This document shows positions 1-9,496 of a DNA stretch of 30,000 nucleotides, piece by piece; within the stretch, counting starts at the first letter, position 1; each line of letters opens with the position of its first letter. The translations under genes and the position numbers were made by a program. Below the pieces are notes generated by a model, which had not been told where the DNA came from, did no database searches, and saw only the letters and a list, made by a program, of their open reading frames with translations. The DNA comes from Tubiluchus corallicola (Eukaryota; Priapulida; Priapulimorpha; Priapulimorphida; Tubiluchidae), in NCBI GenBank assembly GCA_030141605.1, contig JAQGDQ010001021.1, positions 1 through 30,000 of the forward strand. The letters are read 5' to 3'.

Positions 1-513
1 AAAAAAAAATCAGCGTCTTTTGTACAGCGCGCTCAAAAATAACTTTCATAAATTTTCAAATATATCAACTCATTCTAGTTTGTAGCCTTTTATGCAAAAT
101 GCAAGATCAACACGTCAACTATTCACATGGAAAACTGTTTTAGGACATTTCCCGGGTAATCCAGGGTAGGAAATGTTTAAAACGATTTAACAACCCAGTT
201 TATGCAAGTTTTTCTTACAAGTTTTGTCTGGCCAATTTTCTCAATTAAAACAGATCAATGATAAAACGGGGGGTAATTTGGGTTTCAAAAATTCTCATTA
301 ACATTCTAAAACCGGTGCCGTGACATTAGGCCAGATCGGAATGTACACAACGCGTGGGGTCAGGTAAACACCGTTAAATTTAACGTAAACAACGAAGTTT
401 ACGTAACGTTAAGCGAATATTTATTATGAAAATGCATTAAAATGTTGGCATTTCAATAATTAAAGTGTCTTATCTGATTATACGCGTTTTTCATTAACCA
501 TGTCACAGAAAAT
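1..513. other. AT-rich non-coding stretch
   Basis: No gene is recognised. The only local structure seen is a short hairpin: ACGTAAAC at 383-390 is the exact reverse complement of GTTTACGT at 397-404, with a 6-base loop. Nothing suggests that it is more than a chance palindrome in AT-rich DNA. Confidence 0.5.
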
Positions 514-955
514 AAATATTGCAATGTATACATGACTTTTTATTACGTACTAAACGCTTCCAGTAGTTTCTATCTCATATGAAATGCATCAGCCTTAAAT
601 ATTCGTACATTAATATTTTCTAACCGTCATTTTCTACTAATGTCTAATGTAATCTTGTAGTAAAACTTGTCAGCTTGTGTAGTTACAGTCAATTCTTACT
701 GTAAATGTTACTAATGTCTAATGTATTCTTGTAGTAAAACTTGTCAGCTTGTGTAGTTATAGTCAAATTTTACTGTACATGTTACTAATGTCTAATGTAA
801 TCTTGTAGTAAAACTTGTCAGCTTGTGTAGTTATAGTCTATTCTTACTGTAAATGTTTTTGTAAATAGTGTATAAAGTCTGTTGTGGTGAGGATCCTAAA
901 TCATGTTGTTCAAACTGTCTGATCCAATCCTATAATAAATTATGTTTAAACTAAA
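514..955 (+). mobile_element. 5'-truncated LINE, 3' tail only (copy 1)
   Basis: This stretch aligns closely with the end of the LINE fragment at 5981-6838. Shared parts are the last few codons of the ORF (ending at the stop near 562-580), a short AT-rich spacer, three 74-bp tandem repeats at 636-857, and a terminal segment with GTTGTGGTGAGGATCC and an AATAAA-like signal close to the end. Similarity begins near 514 and stops at about 955, as expected for a non-LTR retrotransposon copy truncated at its 5' end during target-primed reverse transcription. No intact coding sequence remains. The clade is not determined. Confidence 0.8.
636..857 (+). repeat. 74-bp tandem repeat, 3 units, in LINE tail
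   Basis: Units start at 636, 710 and 784, each with ACTAATGTCTAATGT, and are nearly identical. The same unit is present six times in the second LINE copy (6297-6740), so the array belongs to the element's 3' untranslated region and varies in copy number. Confidence 0.9.
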
Positions 956-1017
956 ACAAAGTTTTAAAAATCCTCACCACATCATAATGTATCACTTATA
1001 CTGTTTTATTATTATTT

Positions 1018-1216
1018 TTTCTTATTTGTTTTTGTTTTTGTTATCTGCAGCATCACCGTTAATTTTTAATATGCTAATCTATTTATAAGAAAGGGCAGGA
1101 GACTAGATGACCCAATGGTCCTTTTCCCTGCCCTAGTCCATGATTATAATTACTTAATATTTAAAAAACTTTTGATGTTAAACTAATTGGAGAAAATAAA
1201 TGTTCTATGTCTATGT
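1018..1216 (+). mobile_element. Probable retroposon 3' end with stem-loop
   Basis: A stem-loop is formed by AGGGCAGG near 1094 and CCTGCCCT near 1126. It is followed by AT-rich sequence, an AATAAA signal near 1196 and a short tail of TTCTATG/TCTATG-like units. This layout (terminal hairpin, polyadenylation-like signal, short tandem tail) is common at the 3' ends of LINEs and SINEs. There is no second copy in the window, so assignment rests on architecture alone. Confidence 0.4.
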
Positions 1217-1613
1217 CATACTGGGAGCAAAAAGAACGGCTACACATTGTGTTTATTGTCCCGCGAAAATACGAAAGCTCATTTGAAATACTTTAATAAA
1301 CCAGATATTAAACGAGCCCATAAAACATTCCCATCACAATCCACGTAACTCCTGCCCAGATTAACAGGAAAGCGTAAAACCGGGAACAAGGGGATAATGC
1401 CCGGACAAATTGAGGAATCCGATATCCAACGTCGGATGAAAACCGACGCGTATAGGAATTATTTAATGGGCGGTTGGCTTAAAAGGGTCAACGATTGATT
1501 TACATTGGAGTGGATAAAAGAGGAAGACTTTCTCCAAATTGAAGTATGATTTATTGAAAATGATGACAGACACTCTTTCATTGAAGACCACAAAATCTCC
1601 ACGATCCGTGCAG
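1217..1613. other. Non-coding stretch, no feature recognised
   Basis: Unique-looking sequence of moderate base composition. The short open frames have no recognisable motif, and I see no repeat or transposon end. Confidence 0.4.
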
Positions 1614-2264
1614 TAATGTAAATAACGGAAATTATTTAACAGACAATGTGGATTAAGACTTGGAGAAGGCACTCAAAGAGGGCGTTCTCGCCGACTCTAT
1701 AATGCCATCATCTTGTTTATTTCAATTAAACTTTCTTTCCAAAATCGTACTTCATCGTCTAAGTCAGGGGTGTGCAAATTGCGGCCCGCCGAGAGAATTT
1801 GTGCGGCCCGCGAAGAGATTTGTAAAGTTAATGAAAGTCCTTGCCACGATCCCAAAGATAGTGCGGGTAGTTTTTTCTACTAGATCGGATGCCATTAACC
1901 CTTACAAGACGGTTGGGCTTAATGTCACTGTACTACACAGACACATTACTAATATGCACTGTAATGAAATTACCACTATCTGTCCTGAAAGTAGAAATAT
2001 ATGGTTTGTAATATAAATTTTAATAACTTCTAAAATAGATTATTGAGTGTAGTAGTAATGATGTACGCAGGTTGGATGCAAAAAAATCGTTATTAGGCCT
2101 GTCTGTACTTGGCTCCTTGATTAAACTGCCTGTGGCCCGCAGGAATTGTGGGAAAGTTTAATGTGGCCCGGCTAGTCAGATAATTTGCACACCCCTGGCC
2201 TAGGTTAATGCGTTCATATTTTTACAACAGGAGGTAATATGATTCCACCACAATGCGCGTCGAG
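1614..2264 (+). repeat. Local duplication, copy A (interrupted by a MITE)
   Basis: The sequence from 1614 to 1756 and from 2198 to 2264 matches copy B at 2549-2754 almost base for base. Shared landmarks are AATAACGGAAATTATTTAAC, GGGCGTTCTCGCCGACTCT and ACAACAGGAGGTAATATG. The two halves of copy A are separated by a 433-bp transposable element that copy B lacks. Outside 1614-2264 and 2549-2754 the sequences diverge. Confidence 0.9.
1757..2205. mobile_element. hAT-like non-autonomous element (MITE) with 8-bp TSDs
   Basis: The element spans 1765-2197 (433 bp). It starts with CAGGGGTGTGCAAATT and ends with the perfect 16-bp inverted complement. The flanking 8-mers are GTCTAAGT (1757-1764) and GCCTAGGT (2198-2205). 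The uninterrupted paralogous site at 2688-2695 reads GTCTAGGT, which confirms an 8-bp target duplication that has since picked up one or two substitutions on each side. GCGGCCCGC-type motifs are repeated just inside both ends (1781-1815 and 2132-2171), typical subterminal transposase-binding repeats of hAT elements. No transposase is encoded; the small open frame across it (1660-2016) runs through both flank and element and is not credible. The superfamily is inferred from TSD length and TIR style. Confidence 0.9.
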
Positions 2265-2548
2265 TTAATAATGTAGTGTCCTAAAGAGATAAAATCACAA
2301 ATTCCTCCTTAACTCATTCAGGACCGTAAGCGTTTACTGCATTTTGCTCTCACGAAGCAGTGATTATATTATAATTGATAATTTTTCTAGGTTTCTATTC
2401 CTCACACGATGGGGTTTCATGCAAAAATATAAATGAAATGCATTTGCTTAGCTTGGACATATTAAAAATCGATTTTTGACGAAAAATTGAAAAAAGCTTT
2501 CAGTAACTGTAGTGTTTGCAATGTATTGTTGACTGTCGATCCGGCGAC
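2206..2548. other. Spacer between duplication copies
   Basis: This holds the right end of copy A (to 2264) and then about 285 bp of unrelated AT-rich sequence. No coding or repeat signature was recognised in the spacer. Confidence 0.4.
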
Positions 2549-2754
2549 TAATGTAAATAACGGAAATTATTTAACAGACAATGTGGATTAAGATTTTGAG
2601 AGGGCACTCAAAGAGGGCGTTCTCGCCGACTCTTCTCTCCATAATGCCATCATCTTGTTTATTTCAATTAAACTTTCTTTCTTCATCGTCTAGGTTAATG
2701 CGTTCATATTTTTACAACAGGAGGTAATATGATTCCACCACAAAGCGCGTCGAG
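2549..2754 (+). repeat. Local duplication, copy B (uninterrupted, empty site)
   Basis: Paralogue of copy A without the transposon. The target GTCTAGGT is intact at 2688-2695. Copy B carries a small insertion near 2630 and lacks about 9 bases that copy A has at 1740-1749, so both copies have diverged slightly since duplication. Confidence 0.9.
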
Positions 2755-3232
2755 AGTTCAGCCGCAAGTTTGCCGATCTCGAGGTGCAAGAGTGGCAATC
2801 CTGAAAAGTACCCCCGGTGTGACTTAGTTATGGATGTAGATTAAAAGTAAACAAGGTTGTTCGCCACTCGAACACGGTCCACGGAGCTGCTGAATGATTT
2901 GCTAGGAAAGTTGCCAACCACTTGAGTTGTTGAAATTACAGGGCCGATTGTGAAACAGCCTTTATCTGCAGGGGCTGGGAAAAGTTGGTGAAAAACGTTC
3001 ACAAATGAAAACCAGCGCAGAGGTCACACTTGCCAGGCCTAATCGTGCACTTTCGCTACGCTTAGTGCTAAATCCGTGAACTTTTAAGCCTTATCCGTGA
3101 CACTACACCCCGAAAACAAAAATCCCTGTTAGCAATACAATGCCAATGAAACGTTTATGTTTCCTCATTACTTAGTCATGGTGTAAAATGTTTCCTACAG
3201 AAAAAAAAACGTAAAACCAATCCAAACGTTGG
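2755..3232. other. Non-coding stretch, no feature recognised
   Basis: Somewhat richer in GC than its surroundings. I checked both strands for coding signatures, including further Eph exons, and saw none. There is no clear repeat. Confidence 0.4.
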
Positions 3233-3556
3233 TATGTGCCATTGCCATTAGTAACCATTCCTTAGTAACCATTGCCATTAGTAACCATTCCTTAGTAACC
3301 ATTCCTTAGCAGCCATTCCTTGGCAACCATTCCTTAGCAACCATTCCTTAGTAACCATTCCTTAGTAACCATTCCTTAGTAACCATTCCTTGGCAACCAT
3401 TCCTTGGCAACCATTCCTTAGTAACCATTCCTTAGTAACCATTCCTTGGCAACCATTCCTTAGTAACCATTCCTTAGTAACCATTCCTTAGCAACCATTC
3501 CTTAGTAACCATTCCTTAGCAGCCATTCCTTAGTAACCATTCCTTAGCAACCATTT
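3233..3556. repeat. 14-bp minisatellite (TTAGTAACCATTCC)
   Basis: About 22 head-to-tail units of TTAGTAACCATTCC, with variants TTAGCAACC, TTGGCAACC and TTAGCAGCC. The first units include the variant CCATTGCCATTAGTAACC. A 14-bp period shifts frame every unit, so the array is not protein-coding. Confidence 0.95.
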
Positions 3557-3582
3557 GCTGAGGAGGCAACATAGCATATTTA

Positions 3583-4115
3583 TTTGCTAATTTAAATATT
3601 GTTTCATACCATTTGCCATATTCATTGATTCATGTTGCCACTTGATTATAAACTCATCTGAATTCATTATACTAATATCTCCCTAGTTATTCATCTTTAT
3701 TTTTTATTTTTATTTTTTATATGTTGATTATTATAATTTTCCTTGTCTGTACTTGTCAGGTTTATATAATTTCCTTTAAATTTGGATAGAGGTAGTTGAC
3801 TTGGTGATGATTTACTCATGACTTGACATTGCTTCATTTTTTTGCTTCTTATGTTGGTTTGAGTTCTTGATTTGTATGTAATTATTAGTTTTGTTTTTGA
3901 TGAGTTTAAATTTTCCGTTTTGTTTGCTAATTTAAGTTTTGTCTCTTCTCATTACCAAACTTATTTACTGTTTCTAAATTTAAACTCATTTGAACTTGTT
4001 GCCTCATTTTTTTTATTTTATTTTGTTAAGTTGCTGATTATTGTCATTTGTACATACCTTACTTGACAGGTCACTTAATTTTTTTCAATTTGGATAGGGG
4101 TGGTTGACTTGGCGA
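3583..4115. repeat. Diverged tandem duplication, period about 310-340 bp
   Basis: Landmarks recur in order. TTTGCTAATTTAA occurs at 3583 and 3923; CTCATCTGAA and CTCATTTGAA follow; a TGTTGATTATTAT-like stretch and a CTTGTCAGG/CTTGACAGG stretch follow; and AATTTGGATAG followed by a GGTTGACTTGG-like sequence lies at about 3779 and 4087. Spacing shrinks from 340 to 308 bases, so indels have accumulated and this is an old duplication. The region is T-rich on the plus strand. The open frame at 3872-4066 lies within it and looks like a by-product of T-rich codons. Confidence 0.65.
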
Positions 4116-4569
4116 CGCTTGGTCTTTTCGCCACCCCGTCTCTTTTCCGTCTGTATTTTAGTTTTTAGCTTTTGTTTATATTTATTTTGTAACATTTAGA
4201 GACAAATATTTTTTTTTACTTTACTTTTACTTTACCTAATTCGCCATTGGCATTGGTAACGGTCTTGACAACAAAACTGACCAAAAACTATAGCCCCCTT
4301 GTTTCTGAATTTGCAGTTGTTCTGTGATGATAGTATGCATAATCCTTTTGTCAATGCCCAACGCCCACTGTGAGATCACCATTGTTTGAAAAAAAAGTGA
4401 TGCTGACGAACTGACAGGCGAACACACACGCAAAACAATGAAAATTGTCCTTAACAACAAATGATGGGCAGGAAAATTGCAACGCTAAAGGATTACCGAA
4501 GCCTTCACGAACTTGCTAATCATTACTTCACTTCTTCTTTTGATTCTAATGTACATCACGAAAATTTGA
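4116..4569. other. Non-coding stretch, no gene recognised
   Basis: Contains TTTAC repeats at about 4206-4236 and an unrecognised open frame on the minus strand (4236-4460). Its predicted protein shows no motif I know. No repeat partner is seen in the window. Confidence 0.4.
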
Positions 4570-4875
4570 GAAAAAAAATCAATAGTTTATTCGCTACGTA
4601 CAATCAACCTACTGTACAGTACTGTACTATAACTTTTAAAAATTTATGGTTTTTTATTTGTTATGTACAGCCAGTCTCTGCTAGGGTATATCGTTAAACT
4701 TTGAAAAAATCAATAGTTTATTCACTACGTACAATCAATCTACTGTACAGTAGTACACTATGACTTTTAAAAAATCTATGATTTTTTATTTGCTTTGTAC
4801 AGCCAGTCTCTGTTAGAGTATTTCGTTAAACTTTGAAAAAATCAATAGTTTATTCGCATTGTACTGTACAATGCC
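4570..4875. repeat. 131-bp tandem repeat, about 2.3 units
   Basis: CAATAGTTTATTC occurs at 4580, 4711 and 4843. Each full unit also contains GTACAATCAAYCTACTGTACAG, a TTTTTTATTTG stretch and CAGCCAGTCTCTG. The third unit is partial and ends near 4875. Embedded GTAC-rich palindromes (TACTGTACAGTA) lie in every unit. The array interrupts all long open frames. Confidence 0.9.
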
Positions 4876-5430
4876 TAATAACAGCTGCCCGGTTGCTTCC
4901 TGCCGTAAAATACTACAAATATTTGGCGTGGCACTCAATACAAGCTACATTTAAACTAGATCATATAGCTGCTGAATTGCGTAATTGCAGTTTTATCAGT
5001 TCAACAGATGGGCCGCGATGTGTACGCATCGAATTCGACATCCGTCGACAAACTTTAACAACAATCGAGCCAAAACTGCGCTCTAGCAGCGTAAAAATCG
5101 GCGTGTGTTATTACACTACACTGTCGTACAAAAGCTGGCCAGGGCAATTGGAGGTTTCATAGTACAAATGTCGATTCGGCAGATAATTATAAGTGATTTT
5201 ATCATACGCTAAAGTGACGGGGATGTTACGTAACGGGGTCACGACTCCTACTGCAGAGCGAAAGTTGTCATTAACATTCGGGTTGCTCTGTTTTCAGCTC
5301 AAGTACTAAATGTAAGTTATAGTCTATTAGCTTTAAAACTAGACATTTATTTTAACAGATAGCTACTTCAGAAACATTCCGGCTGGGAAATCAGTAATAA
5401 TAAAGTCACAAGGAAAAAAATCACAACGCA
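4876..5430. other. Unrecognised moderately GC-rich segment
   Basis: An open frame continues on the plus strand to 5162, but it starts inside the tandem repeat and its protein has no recognisable motif. I do not call it a gene. The rest shows no structure. Confidence 0.3.
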
Positions 5431-5465
5431 ACTACTACTGCTGCTTCTGCTGCTGCTGCTGCTGT
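5431..5465. repeat. Short (CTG)n / (CTA)n trinucleotide tract
   Basis: ACTACTACTG followed by CTGCTTCTGCTGCTG units. About eleven trinucleotides, with one CTT interruption. Confidence 0.9.
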
Positions 5466-5980
5466 CATCAACAGTAAGGCTGGCCCGCTGTAAATTAAGT
5501 TTTTTATCCATTATTTATTTATCAGAAACGCTTTTGCAGTACTAATCGTGTTAAAATGCTTACTTTTTGCCCTACTTGAAAATGGGGTAGCAGATGAAAA
5601 ATCATCCTGTCTTTCTTTGGCTCGTACTGTTGGCGGGAAATGCAAGACACTAACGAACACTGAAAAAAGCATGGAAGCGTGATCTGACAGTCAAGCCAGC
5701 TCGGGTAATAAGATAGAAGAAGGCAGACGATTGTTCCAAAATCATCTGGCATCGACTCTACCATAAACACTGGACGATCAGAGCCATTATCTCGAGTGGA
5801 TGGACAAGTTTTTATGTTTGAAGTATCTGCACGAATATGAGCAAACAGGAGAATAATTATCTGCAATAGAAACAAGAGATCAGGTCATAGAGGTGAACAG
5901 CACTCGAGTGGATGATGATTATATGCTACAGGGAAACAGATAAGAGATGGTGGGAAATTCAGACTAAGAGACTAAGACTA
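5466..5980. other. Non-coding stretch before LINE copy 2
   Basis: A 117-codon open frame on the minus strand (5522-5875) has no recognisable domain and no evident splice context, so I do not call it a gene. Short direct repeats of GACTAAG near 5961-5979 precede the LINE fragment. Confidence 0.35.
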
Positions 5981-5981
5981 A

Positions 5982-6227
5982 CTACTACGATTTGAGTCTG
6001 TTGAACACTTTTTGTTGCACTGCCCATTGTATCAACAAACTAGGGTTGTTATGTTTGATAAACTAAATGAAATACTTCTGCCCGGAAGCCTTAATATAGC
6101 TGCCTTAGGAACTAATGATCTGTTGAAGTTGTTATTATTCGGAAAAGATGAATTTAACTATGTTGCTAACTGTAAAATATTCCAATGCATACATGACTTT
6201 ATATTACGAACTAAACGCTTCCAGTAG
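5982..6227 (+). pseudogene. C-terminal remnant of LINE ORF2 protein
   Basis: The reading frame ends at TAG 6225-6227. It contains the sequence SVEHFLLHCPLY about 13 codons in. An E-x-x-H-x-L-x-x-C-P-x-Y signature is found just after the reverse-transcriptase domain in many Jockey/CR1/L2-type LINEs and in LINE-like elements of invertebrates. The polymerase and endonuclease domains are absent through 5' truncation. No start codon need exist, because this is an internal fragment. It is dead as a gene. The clade is not resolved. Confidence 0.75.
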
Positions 6228-6296
6228 TTTCTATCTGATATGAAATGCATCAGTCTTAAATATTCGTACATTAATATTTTCTAACCGTCATTTTCC

Positions 6297-6740
6297 ACTA
6301 ATGTCTAATGTATTCTTGTAGTAAAACTTGTCAGCTTGTGTAGTTATAGTCAATTCTTACTGTAAATGTTACTAATGTCTAATGTAATCTTGCAGTAAAC
6401 TTGTCAACTTGTGTAGTTATAGTCTATTTTACTGTAAATGTTACTAATGTCTAATGTAATCTTGCAGTAAAACTTGTCAGCTTGTGCAGTTATAGTCAAT
6501 TCTTGCTGTAAATGTTACTAATGTCTAATGTAATCTTGTAGTAAAACTTGTCAGCTTGTGTAGTTATATAGTCAATTCTTGCTGTAAATGTTACTAATGT
6601 CTAATGTAATCTTGTAGTAAAACTTGTCAGCTTGTGTAGTTATAGTCAATTCTTACTGTAAATGTTACTAATGTCTAATGTAATCTTGTAGTAAAACTTG
6701 TCAGCTTGTGTAGTTATAGTCAATTCTTACTGTAAATGTT
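6297..6740 (+). repeat. 74-bp tandem repeat, 6 units, in LINE tail
   Basis: Units start at 6297, 6371, 6443, 6517, 6593 and 6667, with lengths 72-76 due to small indels. They carry CTTGTCAGCTTGTG and AATTCTTACTGTAAATG blocks. The array corresponds to three units in copy 1. Confidence 0.95.
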
Positions 6741-6838
6741 TTTGTAAATAGTGTATGAAGTCTGTTGTGGTGAGGATCCTAAATCATGTTGTTCAAACTG
6801 TCTGATCCAATCCTACAATAAATTATGTTTAAACTAAA

Positions 6839-7400
6839 CATTACAAAAAATCGTGTAGACTTTGCACTCAGGAAAAGCGCAGTGCGTCCAAAATGTTTTC
6901 TACTTGCACAAAAGGTGCACCTCTTTTTCTACACGCATAGATGGCTTGTAAATCAACTTATAAAGGCAGCAAAGTCAATCAATGGCTGTTTCGTGAGTGA
7001 ATGATCCAAAAGGCAGTGAAAACCACCCAGTCAGAAGACAGAAAAATCCTGTCTAAATGCCACGCGAGATTTGATTCAGACACAAATAAACGTCAGCCCT
7101 ATTGATATTTCACCTCGCTTCGTTGACACAGACACCAGGTGGGGTGGACAGATAAAGTCTGCAGATGACTTAAAAGAGGTGGCATCGTTGCTGAGTCATC
7201 GAGGCCCCATCTACATCATAAAGCGCCTCTTTTCCTTGTCAAAATACGAAATGCACGAAAGTGACAACACAGACTGTGTATTCTAGAAGCCAAATTAGTT
7301 ACTGCGCCAGCAATCTGTAATTGTAATTGCGAATGGGTCGATATTCCTAATGTTTTGTGTACCTGTGATGCACGTATGAGAAAAAAATCAATTCACTATA
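6839..7400. other. Unrecognised stretch, small open frame
   Basis: A 71-codon open frame at 7071-7286 on the plus strand has reasonably protein-like composition, but I recognise no domain and see no paralogue or splice evidence. An imperfect inverted repeat (GTGTAGACTTTGCAC near 6853 against CTACAC at 6940) flanks a short segment. I do not call a gene. Confidence 0.3.
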
Positions 7401-7545
7401 GGCAGGGATGAGAATGACAAATTGCAAAAAAACTCTGAAACAGGCCGGGGGTGTGGGGGCCACGTAGGCCCCCAATGGGGTTCAAGGGAAGCCGCCTTGG
7501 AGCCAGCAACAAATTGCAATTTTTTGACCATAGAGGCCTCTAAGT
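7401..7545. repeat. GC-rich hairpin block, probable repeat fragment
   Basis: A strikingly GC-rich patch inside AT-rich DNA. GGGGGCC (7455-7461) pairs perfectly with GGCCCCC (7467-7473) over a 5-base loop. The patch is bracketed by ACAAATTGCAA at about 7417 and 7508. The compositional break and the paired flanks suggest an inserted repeat, but no terminal repeat or TSD could be proven. Confidence 0.35.
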
Positions 7546-8080
7546 GGACTTAAAATATCAATTACCTTGTTTCATGCATAATTTAAAATACCCAACTATC
7601 AAGGATACATGATACCTAATTGTTTAAAAAATGCCTAAGTACTGGCCGCTCCTATGCAAAAGTATATAAAAACTGTCTGCAATTGACTCAAATAACTCCA
7701 CACAATTGATTCTATATTTTTATACGTAGAGATATACACGTGGTTACACTGTTGTACGTGATGTAAACAAAGTGACGGCCTGCCAACTAGCGGTCAGCTT
7801 GTGAAATAATGTACTGTGTCCGTAAAAATTTTCTCAACGAATTTACGCGATTTACATAAATGGCACTAAATGGAATTCTGCGTCATCCCTGCATGGGGTG
7901 TAGGGAAACCATAGTCATAAATTGGGGGTCATATAGGTTCGCTTTCGTTCCCAGATTTCGAAAATGCCAGAAAGGGAATGGTAAATTCCTTAGCGGCAAC
8001 CTGTTTCCGGCAGAAATGCCGTCGTATTTTGTGAAAAATTAATCTAGGCTTCCTCTGAACTATAGCGCTAGATGAAATAA
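7546..8080. other. Non-coding stretch, no feature recognised
   Basis: AT-rich, with only short unrecognised open frames (for example 7860-8042). GCAGGGATGA near 7402 has an inverted match near 7883, but the flanks show no target duplication. Confidence 0.35.
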
Positions 8081-8138
8081 TAGTTGTGGCAACTAGTGCG
8101 AGGGTTCTAATACGTGGGTTCGAATCTCAGTAGTTACC
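8081..8138 (+). repeat. tRNA-like element (SINE head or tRNA relic) 1
   Basis: A B-box-like GGGTTCGAATC lies at 8116-8126 and an A-box-like TGGCAACTAGTG at 8087-8098, spaced as in RNA polymerase III type 2 promoters. The T-arm stem pairs at four of five positions. It shares the blocks GTGGCAA and GCGAGRGTTCTAAT with the second tRNA-like element at 10217-10282, so the two probably come from one family. It does not fold as an intact tRNA, so this is a tRNA-derived repeat and not a functional tRNA gene. Confidence 0.5.
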
Positions 8139-8801
8139 TTTATCATCTGTTGAACAACAGGGTTCCTCTATGGTTTTAACTCTTAGATTAGCAAGCAGCA
8201 ACCTAACATAGGTGTCTACAATTCTTTACAAGATGCTTGCTTCCCTGTAGCATGCAATGTAATTTCAGTTTTCGTTCGGGCTTCTTTCTTGTAGAATTCT
8301 TCAGCAGAAGACTGCTTCCTTGGTAACTACAGCCTCGCCACTTTCAACATATCAACACATACCTTTGTCACTAATAACAAAAATTTTGTTTGCATTCATT
8401 TCTACTGTAAAATCTCACAACCCACCCACCGTACAGCCTACGCCCACCTTACCCTGGGTGTACTACTGGCCTTATAAATTTAGATATTTACGAAGTTTCT
8501 AATTTCGTGATAAAATATCTGAGGGTTTATATTTGATATTTACCAAATTTCCCTATAATCCACAATGAACTAAACTTTCCTCAAATAGATTCTTCCCAAA
8601 ATACGACCGGATTCATTTATGCAATTACTAAACGACTTGCAAAAATTAAAAGAGAAATACGCATGCCGGAAACACGTTTCATTTCCGGTTAATTACGAGG
8701 GTTAAAAGCTGCGGGTGTAGAGTAACCCTGCACGTGATCGCTTTGCCGTACATCTGATATTCCATTTTAAAGTGAGAAGCGTTACTCATTATTTTGCCAA
8801 G
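8139..8801. other. Non-coding stretch, no feature recognised
   Basis: Mixed AT-rich sequence. The short open frame at 8320-8502 on the plus strand has no recognisable motif. No repeats were detected before the duplication at 8802. Confidence 0.4.
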
Positions 8802-9496
8802 ATAATTGAGGGTTTGTCGTCAACAGAACGTTCAGGAAAATAACAGCAAAGTCAACAGAGACAAGTTGAAATTCACTCGAGCGTGCATACCCCCGCACAA
8901 AACACAACATTGTCCTTGAACAGTAATTAAGACTAATAAGCTTGTTTTTCTGAACAGTTTTTTCCTGGTTTTGGCTAAACGTTTCAATCGCAAACGCAAA
9001 CGATTCGAGTTCAGTCATGTTGAGGGAAACGCAAAAAATGGGTTCCTACTGTTAAATTCAGGTAAAAAAGTCACCGGTGAAAAAGCCACAGGAAAAAAGT
9101 CACAGGTAAAAAACCCACTGGTGAAAAATTCACAGGAAAAAAGTCACAGGTAAAAAAGCCACTGGTAAAAAAAATCACAGGTAAAAAAGCCACAGGTAAA
9201 AAAGTCACAGGTAAAAAAGTCACAGGTAAAAAAGCCACTGGTGAAAAAGTCACAGGAAAAAAGTCACAGGTGAAAAAGTCACAGGTAAAAAAAGTCACAG
9301 GTTAAAAAGCCACAGGTGAAAAAGTCGCAGGTAAAAAAGTCACAGGTAAAAAAGTCACAGGAAAAAAGTCATAGGTAAAAAAGTCACAGGTGAAAAAAGT
9401 CACAGGTTAAAAAGCCACAGGTTAAAAAGCCACAGGTAAAATGTCACAGGAAAAAAATCAAAGGTAAAAAATATGTGTATATATATATATATATAT
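8802..9496 (+). repeat. 695-bp tandem duplication, unit 1
   Basis: The unit consists of about 258 bp of unique sequence (8802-9059), a 15-bp minisatellite and an (AT)n tract. It recurs directly downstream from 9497 in the same order. Unique parts differ by few substitutions and a one-base indel. A minus-strand open frame in the unique part is broken by that indel in unit 2, which argues against coding. Confidence 0.95.
9060..9470 (+). repeat. 15-bp minisatellite array 1 (GGTAAAAAAGTCACA)
   Basis: About 27 units of GGTAAAAAAGTCACA with GTC/GCC alternation and GGA, GGTG and GGTT variants. Most units are 15 bp, so some stretches stay open in one frame (9071-9298 on the minus strand reads as FLPVT-like pentapeptides), but units of 14 and 16 bp break it. 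The array ends in an (AT)n tract at 9477-9498. Probably non-coding. Confidence 0.95.

Larger units (their letters stand above)
5981..6838 (+). mobile_element. 5'-truncated LINE with coding tail (copy 2)
   Basis: The fragment holds the last 78-82 codons of a non-LTR retrotransposon ORF2-type protein, a short spacer, six 74-bp repeats (6297-6740) and a terminal region ending in an AATAAA-like signal (6819) and TTTAAACTAAA. The same tail exists at 514-955, which fixes the 3' end. An in-frame stop at 5979 marks the coding limit, so the 5' truncation point is near 5981. The host sequence downstream differs from that after copy 1. Confidence 0.85.

Noticed and set aside
3233-3556. CRISPR-like array at the 14-bp repeat
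   Set aside because: No spacers; units are directly contiguous and the DNA is animal. It is a minisatellite.
7402-7890. A MITE bounded by GCAGGGATGA inverted ends
   Set aside because: The 10-bp ends match but the flanking 8-mers show no target duplication and the internal sequence is not symmetrical.
9071-9298. FLPVT-type pentapeptide repeat protein on the minus strand
   Set aside because: The 15-bp minisatellite keeps frame by its period only. The frame breaks where units are 14 or 16 bp and is not conserved in the second array.
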